Shown piece after piece: positions 6,233 to 13,354 of a stretch of DNA of 25,581 nt. The stretch lies in IMG/VR virus record IMGVR_UViG_3300047496_000368, positions 1 through 25,581 of that record; one strand, written 5' to 3'. The DNA is from a virus. The translations under genes were made by a program, and so were the position numbers. The notes under the pieces were generated by a model. That model made no database searches and was not told where the DNA came from. It saw nothing but the letters and a program-made list of their open reading frames with translations. Positions within the stretch are counted from its first letter, which is position 1. Every line of letters starts with the position of its first letter.

Positions 6233-8956
6233 ATGGCCGATAAGTCTTTGCAAGTCACCATTTCCGCCGATGTATCATCCCTGCAGGCTAAATCGGCGGT
6301 GGCTAAGTCTGAGCTGGGCAGTCTGAATGCCGAGGTTAAAAACCTGGCAAACCAGTTTCGGACGGCCAGTGACGATATGAAGGGCTCCCTGGAGGCCGAG
6401 CTGGAGCAGACCGTGGCGAAAGCAGCGTCCGCGAAGGCTGAACTGGCCACGCTGAACAAGGAGATTCAAGAACTATCCCATGCCGGTGGCGGCGGGGTGT
6501 TTGGGTCGCTGACTAAGGGCGTAACTGAGCTGGGCGAAAAGGCGGAAGCGGTGACCGCCAAGCTGACGGTTTTTCAAGGTGCGTTTAGCAAGGTGGCGGA
6601 ACTGGCGGCCGTGGGGTTTGCGGCGGATTGGGTGGGTGAGCAGATCAACCAGGTGGCGGAGCTGGGCGAGACTTATGCTCATCTGCAAGCCCAGACCGGC
6701 GCCACCTTGCAGCAATTGGGAGGTTTGAAAGTAGCGGCCAGCGAAACCGGTACGGATTTTGAGAATTTGGGCACGGGCTTTCGTGAGCTGGGCACAAAGA
6801 TGCAGGAAGCGGTACAAAAACCGACATCCGATGCTGCTGTGGCATTTGAAAAAATGGGCGTGTCTGTTGTTGATTCCGCGGGCAATCTTCGTCCGGTTGT
6901 CGATGTTTTTACTGACGTATCAAAGTCGCTTTCTGATTTTGCTGACGGTACAGCTAAAACCGCATTGGCGGGTGATGTTCTCGGCGCGCGGTATGGCTCT
7001 AATTTGATACCGATCATGAACCTGGTCGGCCAATCGATGGATGATTTGGAGACAAAGGGGCTGTCTCTCGGGGTCACAATGTCAGGCAGTGATGTTGAGG
7101 CGTCGGAAAGATTTAAAGAGGCGCAGGGTGATTTAAGCAGCGCCATGATGGGTGTCAGAAATGTTGCGGTCACGGCAAGTTTGCCCGCGCTCACGGCGCT
7201 AGAGCAAGAATTTACCATTGCGGCTGAGCAAGGCGGGTTGCTCAATAATACCGCCATTGCTCTTTCCGGGACGCTATATGTCGTTGCAAATGTTGTTGAA
7301 GAATGCGTTGTGGTCGTAACAGATATAAACGACGCGTTGTATTTTACCGGTGAAGTGATGGGTGATGTAATCACTGCAGCGGGCGCTCTGGCGTTGGCGC
7401 TCACCGGAGATTTTAAGGATGCAGACAAGGCGATTCATGCTTCAACCAATAATATCGCTTCCTCTTGGAAAGATATGGTAACAAAAATAAACGCACAGCA
7501 GGATTTGGCCCTGCACGTGAAAATGCCAGATGAGCAAAAACCAAATTTGCCGCCCGCCCCGCAATTGGCGCCGGATATAAAGAACAGCGGCCCGGACGTG
7601 CTGGCGCAGGACCAAGCCACGCTGGCGCAGCAGAATGCGCAGATCGAGGCCACGGCAACCTCGACCAAACAAGCAAACGAAGAAAAGCTGCAAAACACCG
7701 TGGAATATTGGAAAGGTGTGCTGGCGGCCGGCAACCTGTCCTCCAAGCAGGAATTGCAGGTGCAGACGGATCTATCCAAGGCTGAAACGGCGTTGCGGTC
7801 TCAGCAGCTCTCAGGTGCCAGCAGTGTCGCCAAAAGCGCTGAATCGGAGCAGACGCAAATTGCCAAGGATGCGGCAGAAGCGCGCAAGCAGATTGCCCAA
7901 AGCGAGTACGAGACTAAAGTGCAACTTTGGGATGCTGAGGTCACCAGCGGCAAAATGTCCAAGGCGCAGGAGGTGCAGGACGAGATTGCCGCACAGCAAC
8001 AAATGTATGCCGCGGCATTGGATGAGGCGCAAAAAGAAGCGGCGCTTGATAAGGATGGAACTGCCGCGAAGGCTAAAGCGCTGGATGATATTGCGGTGAT
8101 GCAAGCTCAGCATGTGGAGCTGATGGCGCGGCTCGACAACCAGTTGGTGACAGCCCAGACCGAGGCGGCGAACAAGGCGGCGGAGGTTCAGCAGGCGGCT
8201 GCTGAAAAAACCACGCAAGCCTGGCAAAAAGCATTTTCGCCGATCAACCAGGCGTTTGACTCTTCGATAAACGGCGTGATCCAGGGGACGCAGACATTGC
8301 AAAATGCTGAAGCAAAGGCGGCCCAGAGCATTGCTCTGGCCTTTATCGATGCCGAGGCCAAAAAGGTTCTCGCCTTTGCCGAAGGCGAGGCACAAATCGC
8401 GCTTGCCGCGCTCGCCAGCCAATTTAGAATCACCGCGGCGGTGCAGGCGGGAACGGCGGTGCAGACGGCCACCAAGGCCTCCGCCAGCGCTGAGGGCAAG
8501 TCGATTGATGCGGCGACCTCCAGCGCCACTATCCTCAACAATGCCCATACCGCATTCACCGGGGCTTTCTCGGCTGTGGCCGGCATCCCTTATGTCGGGC
8601 CGGTGCTGGCGCCCGTTGCCGGTGCCGCGGCGTTCGCGGCGGTGATGGCGATGGACGTGCTTTCCGCTGCCGGCGGCTTACAGGTGGGCTCTGGTGAGGA
8701 GCCCCTGGTGCAGTTGCACGAAAATGAAACGGTGCTGCCGGCCCACATCGCCATGCCGTTTCAAGCTATGATGGCGCGCGGGGACATCAATAATAATAAT
8801 GGCGGCGACACCCATTACCACAACACGTTCAACCAAACGGTAAATGGCGGTCCATCTGCCGCATCCCCAGAAGCCATTATGTCGGCGCTTAATGACCAAG
8901 TGCGCAGTGGCGCTATCCAAAATTACCCGGCAATTGCGCGTATGGTCAGGAGATAA
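6233..8956 (+). CDS. Tape measure protein
   Basis: At 907 residues this is the longest gene, and it follows the chaperone, as expected for the ruler that sets tail length. The N-terminal 90 residues form an Ala/Glu/Lys coiled coil (SSLQAKSAVAKSELGSL and onwards). A globular, less repetitive part follows to about 420, then a long coiled coil rich in Gln, Ala and Lys from about 440 to 680. A hydrophobic segment (IPYVGPVLAPVAGAAAFAAV) lies near 785-805, followed by the C-terminal GEEPLVQLHENETVLPAHIA motif common in lambda-like tape measures. GGAG precedes the ATG. Bases 6840-7500 look richer in A+T than the flanks, suggesting recombination within the gene. Confidence 0.9.
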   Translation: MADKSLQVTISADVSSLQAKSAVAKSELGSLNAEVKNLANQFRTASDDMKGSLEAELEQTVAKAASAKAELATLNKEIQELSHAGGGGVFGSLTKGVTELGEKAEAVTAKLTVFQGAFSKVAELAAVGFAADWVGEQINQVAELGETYAHLQAQTGATLQQLGGLKVAASETGTDFENLGTGFRELGTKMQEAVQKPTSDAAVAFEKMGVSVVDSAGNLRPVVDVFTDVSKSLSDFADGTAKTALAGDVLGARYGSNLIPIMNLVGQSMDDLETKGLSLGVTMSGSDVEASERFKEAQGDLSSAMMGVRNVAVTASLPALTALEQEFTIAAEQGGLLNNTAIALSGTLYVVANVVEECVVVVTDINDALYFTGEVMGDVITAAGALALALTGDFKDADKAIHASTNNIASSWKDMVTKINAQQDLALHVKMPDEQKPNLPPAPQLAPDIKNSGPDVLAQDQATLAQQNAQIEATATSTKQANEEKLQNTVEYWKGVLAAGNLSSKQELQVQTDLSKAETALRSQQLSGASSVAKSAESEQTQIAKDAAEARKQIAQSEYETKVQLWDAEVTSGKMSKAQEVQDEIAAQQQMYAAALDEAQKEAALDKDGTAAKAKALDDIAVMQAQHVELMARLDNQLVTAQTEAANKAAEVQQAAAEKTTQAWQKAFSPINQAFDSSINGVIQGTQTLQNAEAKAAQSIALAFIDAEAKKVLAFAEGEAQIALAALASQFRITAAVQAGTAVQTATKASASAEGKSIDAATSSATILNNAHTAFTGAFSAVAGIPYVGPVLAPVAGAAAFAAVMAMDVLSAAGGLQVGSGEEPLVQLHENETVLPAHIAMPFQAMMARGDINNNNGGDTHYHNTFNQTVNGGPSAASPEAIMSALNDQVRSGAIQNYPAIARMVRR

Positions 8957-8959
8957 ACA

Positions 8960-9979
8960 ATGGCTCTGCGGCATATTGAGTCTTTGAGATTTTCTCCGAA
9001 TTATAGCGATTATATAGCCTATGGCCGCGCTATAACTGGGCCCACCAGCCGTTTTTATATTTCAAGCGGTGGGCCTGGCGGCCGCCCATTTTTTAATATG
9101 GACAGCCTAGGTGCTGGTAACCAGACCCATATATGGGCGGTTATTGCGGGTGGCTCGCTGTCAAATTTGGGACATAGTTTGCGGTTGAATGTGCCTTATG
9201 GGCAAACTTCATACATTCAATTTTGGGACCTCGTAAATGGAAATTCGCAAACGACCATCGCCTTCAACGGCTCAAATGGCGTCATTACGGTTTCGTCCGC
9301 CTCCCAACTTTTACAAACAGGACCGTTGCAGTTTCCGTTAAATGCATGGTTTTGGGTTGAAATGCTGGTTGGAATAGCGACTGGAACGGCTGGCTTTGTA
9401 AAAGTTTGGTGCCAAGGTGCACAGATAATCAATCTTACCGGCGTGGCAACACAAGCTACCGGGCGTCCTTATGTGGATACCACGGCTGTATCGAGCAATT
9501 ATTCCTTTGCTATGGATCATCACTGGTGGGACCAGTCTGGCAGTTATAATAACACCGCCTTGGGTGACCGGGCGGTGTTTGGTTGGTTGCCGAACGCGGC
9601 AGGTGATAGTAGCGGCTATACGCCCAACGGTTTAGCATCTAATTATCTTAATGCCGCCAATGCGCCGCCAAACACCGCTGATTATAATGCATCCCCAACA
9701 ATAGGCGCGCTTGACCTTTATAAAGGGGCAAGCGGTACCGGCATTGTGAGTGTAGGCGCGGTGCAAACCAGTATAATTGGCCTCAAAGATGCAGCCGGCA
9801 CGCGCTCTGAGGCAACGGCGATCAAAAGTGGCGGCACGGTCGCGACAGGCGCCAGCACGGTGCTGTCGGTAAGCGCCATAAGCCAAAGCGATGTGTGGGA
9901 AACTGATCCATCAACCAGCGTCCCGTTTGTGCCAGGGGCGCTCACGTCTTTGCAATGGGGTGGTAAGGTGACGGCGTGA
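8960..9979 (+). CDS. Virion protein with concanavalin A-like (jelly-roll) domain
   Basis: The 339-residue protein starts three bases after the tape measure stop. Its first 180 residues follow a lectin-like beta sandwich: RFYISSGGPGGRPFF, then HSLRLNVPYGQTSYIQFWD, then WFWVEMLVGIATGTAGFVKVW with QIINLTGV, the usual last strands of a ConA/LamG-type fold. The second half has RAVFGWLPNAAGDSSGYTP, PPNTADYNASPTIGALDLY and VWETDPSTSVPF. That pattern is common to phage structural proteins with this fold. It may bind surface glycans or be a tail collar piece. The gene looks richer in A+T than its neighbours and is an extra relative to the gene transfer agent order. Its end overlaps the next GTG start. 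Confidence 0.65.
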   Translation: MALRHIESLRFSPNYSDYIAYGRAITGPTSRFYISSGGPGGRPFFNMDSLGAGNQTHIWAVIAGGSLSNLGHSLRLNVPYGQTSYIQFWDLVNGNSQTTIAFNGSNGVITVSSASQLLQTGPLQFPLNAWFWVEMLVGIATGTAGFVKVWCQGAQIINLTGVATQATGRPYVDTTAVSSNYSFAMDHHWWDQSGSYNNTALGDRAVFGWLPNAAGDSSGYTPNGLASNYLNAANAPPNTADYNASPTIGALDLYKGASGTGIVSVGAVQTSIIGLKDAAGTRSEATAIKSGGTVATGASTVLSVSAISQSDVWETDPSTSVPFVPGALTSLQWGGKVTA

Positions 9980-10818
9980 CAAATGCGCTAATCGAACAAG
10001 CCGTTCTCGAAGCATCGGGCGCTTATGCGCCCGATGCGGAAATTTTGCAGGCGCTGGCGGAAGTATCGGGTAGCGGTACACCAAACGCGCTGATTGAGCA
10101 GGCGCTGGCGGAAGTATCGATAACCGGCTTGCCAAACGGGCAGATTGCGCAAGCACTTCTCGAAGCCTCAGTTATTTTAGTGAGTTACCCGATGATCCCA
10201 ACTGTTGCGTTCCCGACGGCATCTTTATTGGCCGGCCAGGGATGGTCCGTGCACCGGCGTCCGACTTTCTCAACCCGCATACCGGTTGCTGTAAGCGGGC
10301 GAGAAGTAAGAACGCCATTTTATGCCACGCCGCTCTATGAATTTGAATTGACCTATGATGGATTGCTTTCAGGTGCCGCAATGGGGGCGATACCCGCGCA
10401 ATCACTACAAGCCTTGCAGGGATTCTTTTTGCAGTTGCAAGGACAATATGGCTCTTTTCTGTTTACCGATCCGGATTTTTGCCAAATCACGGGAGGCCAA
10501 ATCGGCACGGGTGATGGCAGCACCACAACATTCGTTCTGCAGCGGTCAGTTGGTGCCTATACGGAGGCTGTGCAGGCCGCAAACAATGTTGCGGCCGTCT
10601 ACATTAATGGTGTTGCGCAATCCAGCACAACGTGGAGTGTCGCCAACGGCAACCAAATTGTTTTCACCACCGCGCCGGCAACATCCGCGGTGGTGACGGC
10701 GGATTTCAGCTATTATTTTGTCTGCAGGTTCCTGGATGATGTGCAGGATTACGAGGAGATGATGTACCAGATTCACACGCTCAAGAGCTGCAAATTCCGC
10801 ACGGTCCGCACCTCATGA
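9976..10818 (+). CDS. DUF2460 distal tail protein with N-terminal repeat region
   Basis: Residues about 75-280 resemble the DUF2460 family of tail-tip proteins (gene transfer agent gene 12 position): FPTASLLAGQGWSVHRRPTF, then LQALQGFFLQLQGQYGSFLFTDP and a C-terminal half with QIGTGDGSTTTFVLQR and VVTADFSYYFVCRFLDD. The first 70 residues are four degenerate copies of an A-L-x-E-A/V-S motif. Translation starts at GTG 9976, overlapping the upstream stop (GTGA), and ends overlapping the next ATG. The family forms the ring at the tube end that joins the tip proteins. Confidence 0.78.
   Translation: MTNALIEQAVLEASGAYAPDAEILQALAEVSGSGTPNALIEQALAEVSITGLPNGQIAQALLEASVILVSYPMIPTVAFPTASLLAGQGWSVHRRPTFSTRIPVAVSGREVRTPFYATPLYEFELTYDGLLSGAAMGAIPAQSLQALQGFFLQLQGQYGSFLFTDPDFCQITGGQIGTGDGSTTTFVLQRSVGAYTEAVQAANNVAAVYINGVAQSSTTWSVANGNQIVFTTAPATSAVVTADFSYYFVCRFLDDVQDYEEMMYQIHTLKSCKFRTVRTS
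9985..10170 (+). repeat. Degenerate N-terminal coding repeats
   Basis: Four short units encode variants of NALIEQAVLEAS: positions about 9985-10017, 10039-10068, 10087-10119 and 10135-10170. Two of them share the identical DNA string CAGGCGCTGGCGGAAGTATCG (10048 and 10101 regions). Copies are separated by short variable linkers, so the region probably grew by duplication. Confidence 0.7.
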
Positions 10819-12197
10819 AACCAGGATATGCCGCATTGGTGGCGTTGGGCATTCAGTCGTGGGCTGAATTGCCATATGCCGAGTGCTTCACACTCACGCT
10901 CGCGAGCGGCGCTGTGCTGCGCTACACAAATTATGACGTGCCGGTTTGGCTAAACGGTTTGTATTTCGCCGCGAACGCCGTTCGCATCGATGACCTCAAA
11001 TTCAAACAGACCACTGGCCTGGATATTGACCAGCAGGAAATTGACCTTATCTATTCCGCGACTGATAATGTGCTTGGCGTGCCATGGGGGGTGGCAATCC
11101 GCAACCATGTTTTGGATGGTTGTTATGTGCAACGTGACCGGGCATTTTTTAACCCGTACACTACCTGGCTGGACCCGTTGCATGGTGCAACCGCTGCCGG
11201 CGGTGTGACGTTGTTTCGTGGCCGGGTTGCAGATATTTCCGCCTATGGCCGCACCTCAGCCCAGATTAATCTCAAGAGCGACCTTGTGCTGTTGGATATC
11301 GATTATCCGCGCAATATCTGGCAGGCGAGCTGTTTGCACACGCTCTATGATAGCGGCTGCGGGCTCAGCCGCGGGGCTTACCAAGGCACGGGTGCTGTAG
11401 GCGCCGGCGCCACCAATGTGATTGTTCCATACGCCATCGGTGGCACTGGCGGCGTGATCAATGTCAGCATGAGCGGTGCGGCTGGCGCGCCGATTGCGCG
11501 CGTGGTGCTGACAAGCCCGGCCTCGATCAACAATACCTATAACAGCGCGCCGCCAGTGACGGTGACAGACCCTACTGGCAGCGGCGCGGTGGTGGTGGCG
11601 TTGCTCTCCAATAACCGCGTTTTTAGCGGCGTACGCGCGCTTTATGGGTTCATGGTCCTCAATGGCGGGTCTGGCTATACTAACCCCACAATTTCCATGC
11701 CGGGCGGCGCCACTGCGCAAGCTGTGCTGGCGAGTGGGGCGCAAACGGTCTCTGGCCTTTCGGTGGGTGCTGGCGGCAATGGGTACAGCCAGGCGGCGCA
11801 GCTGGTATTTACCGGCGGCGACGGTACTGGGGCGGCTGGTAAGCTCATCATCTCATCGGCGGGGGTAATCACCGGCGTGGTCAAAACCAGCGGCGGCATT
11901 AATTACGCGACCGCGCCAACGGCAACGATTGTGGATGGTGCGGCGGAGAATTTCAACCAGGGCACGTTGATGTTCCAGGGTGGCCAAAATGCCGGTACTC
12001 TGGTGCAGATAAAATCCGCCACGCCTACGGCGCTCGTGCTGGCAAATCCATTGCAATACGTGCCCGCGGCGGGGGACGTGTTCAACATCTGGCCTGGCTG
12101 TGACCATACGCTTGGCGCCGGCGGTTGTGCAAAGTTCAATAACACGGTAAATTTCCGGGGCTTCCCATGGGTACCCCCGGCTGATTACGCGTTCTGA
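10815..12197 (+). CDS. DUF2163 / BR0599-type tail tip protein with glycine-rich insert
   Basis: The N-terminal 190 residues follow the DUF2163 family (gene transfer agent gene 13 position), including VLRYTNYDVPVWLNGLYF, DIDQQEIDLIY, LFRGRVADIS and a cysteine pair at 173 and 182 (SCLHTLYDSGCGLS). The last 35 residues carry the family's C-terminal module with a second cysteine pair at 429 and 438 (GCDHTLGAGGC) and NFRGFPWVPPADY. Between them, about residues 209-378, lies an insert of repeated GGSGYTNPTI-like and GGNGYSQAAQ-like glycine-rich beta motifs. The product should be a tail-tip hub protein with an added surface domain. Its start overlaps the previous stop (ATGA). Confidence 0.82.
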   Translation: MKPGYAALVALGIQSWAELPYAECFTLTLASGAVLRYTNYDVPVWLNGLYFAANAVRIDDLKFKQTTGLDIDQQEIDLIYSATDNVLGVPWGVAIRNHVLDGCYVQRDRAFFNPYTTWLDPLHGATAAGGVTLFRGRVADISAYGRTSAQINLKSDLVLLDIDYPRNIWQASCLHTLYDSGCGLSRGAYQGTGAVGAGATNVIVPYAIGGTGGVINVSMSGAAGAPIARVVLTSPASINNTYNSAPPVTVTDPTGSGAVVVALLSNNRVFSGVRALYGFMVLNGGSGYTNPTISMPGGATAQAVLASGAQTVSGLSVGAGGNGYSQAAQLVFTGGDGTGAAGKLIISSAGVITGVVKTSGGINYATAPTATIVDGAAENFNQGTLMFQGGQNAGTLVQIKSATPTALVLANPLQYVPAAGDVFNIWPGCDHTLGAGGCAKFNNTVNFRGFPWVPPADYAF

Positions 12198-12200
12198 ACC

Positions 12201-12650
12201 ATGCATTTATCAGCGGAAGAGATTGACCAGCGTACCGCGGTGGTAACCGAAGCCTGTAGCTGGATCGGCACGCCGTATCAATTACAAGCAGCCGTCAAAG
12301 GTGCGGGCGCCGATTGTGGTATGCTGCTTGTAAAAGTTTACACCGAAACGGTGCTGAATGAATCGTTTGACCCGCGTTTGAAAGGCTATTCAAACGATTG
12401 GTTTCTGCACCGGGATGAAGAAAAATATCTTGATTTCGTGAAGCAATATGCGCGGCCTGTTGAGGTGCCGTTGTTTGGAGATATCGTGGTGTTTCAGCAC
12501 GGGCGCACATTTAGCCATGGCGGTGTCGTGGTGAGCTGGCCAATGGTCATCCACGCCTCTCAGCCCGCCGGTTGCGTTCTGATGGAAAATATTGACAAAA
12601 GCCCGTTCGCGGCCAAGCGCCGCCTGTTTTTCTCGGTGTGGGCACAATGA
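12201..12650 (+). CDS. NlpC/P60 family cell-wall peptidase of the tail tip
   Basis: The 149-residue protein has the NlpC/P60 cysteine peptidase layout: helix WIGTPYQLQAAVKGAGADCGM with catalytic Cys39, GDIVVFQHGRTFSHGGVVV with His106, and VIHAS with His118 as third member. The family cuts peptidoglycan stem peptides, here to let the tail pass the cell wall during DNA injection. The order DUF2460, DUF2163, NlpC/P60 is that of the gene transfer agent and its phage relatives, in which the tip protein normally comes next. In this window a methyltransferase has been placed between them, its ATG overlapping this gene's stop. Confidence 0.88.
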   Translation: MHLSAEEIDQRTAVVTEACSWIGTPYQLQAAVKGAGADCGMLLVKVYTETVLNESFDPRLKGYSNDWFLHRDEEKYLDFVKQYARPVEVPLFGDIVVFQHGRTFSHGGVVVSWPMVIHASQPAGCVLMENIDKSPFAAKRRLFFSVWAQ

Positions 12651-13354
12651 GCCGGGTGGAACGGATTGGTGATTGCACGCTGTATTTGGGTGATTGCTTG
12701 AAAATATTGCCGATGCTCGGCACTTTGGATGCGGTGATAACTGACCCGCCATATGGGATTGGTTTTTGTCATAATGGCCAAGATGTAAAGGGCATCGGGG
12801 GGGGCAGATACAAAACGAGGTTCGGTGGAGTAAAAATTACGGGGGACGACATGCCGTTTGATCCGTCTTGGATTTTAAATTTGGGTGTCCCGTCTATTTT
12901 ATTTGGCGCAAACCATTATGCAGATAGGCTTCCGTCTTCTGCGTTTTGGATCGTTTGGGATAAACGTGAAGCCGATTCCACGCTATCTTTTGCTGATTGT
13001 GAAATGGCTTGGACAAATTTGAAAGGTAATTGTCGTATTTTTAGGCATCTCTGGAACGGAATGATGAAAGCATCAGAGCACGGGGTTTCTCGTGTTCATC
13101 CGACTCAAAAGCCGATAGCCCTTATGGCTTGGTGTATCCAAAAATTGCCTGAATTTGTTTCGGTAATATTTGACCCTTTCATGGGCTCTGGTACCACGGG
13201 TGTGGCGTGTGCAAAATTGGGATACAAATTTATCGGTATTGAAATCGAAGAAAAATATTTTGACATTGCTTGTGAACGCATCAAAAATGCTTATGCGAAT
13301 CCCGATATGTTTGTAGATAAACTACGTAAACCAGTGCAAGAGGTTCTGCTATGA
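12647..13354 (+). CDS. DNA methyltransferase, beta class, probable adenine-N6
   Basis: Counting from ATG 12647 (overlapping the previous stop), the 235-residue protein has the catalytic motif DPPYG at 33-37, HPTQKP at 151-156, and the S-adenosylmethionine motif DPFMGSGTTG at 176-185, followed by GYKFIGIEIEEKYFDIA. Catalytic motif before cofactor motif is the beta-class order, and D-P-P-Y favours N6-adenine as target. It would modify phage or host DNA, for instance to avoid restriction. The recognition region between 60 and 150 is short. The gene looks richer in A+T than its neighbours, is not expected in a tail operon, and contains an eight-G tract at 12797-12804 between the two motifs. A GTG at 12638 is an alternative start. 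Confidence 0.88.
   Translation: MSRVERIGDCTLYLGDCLKILPMLGTLDAVITDPPYGIGFCHNGQDVKGIGGGRYKTRFGGVKITGDDMPFDPSWILNLGVPSILFGANHYADRLPSSAFWIVWDKREADSTLSFADCEMAWTNLKGNCRIFRHLWNGMMKASEHGVSRVHPTQKPIALMAWCIQKLPEFVSVIFDPFMGSGTTGVACAKLGYKFIGIEIEEKYFDIACERIKNAYANPDMFVDKLRKPVQEVLL
12797..12804 (+). repeat. G8 homopolymer inside the methyltransferase gene
   Basis: Eight G residues encode the Gly-Gly-Gly at residues 51-53. A change of one base would end translation after the DPPY motif and before the cofactor motif, giving an inactive product. Confidence 0.9.
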
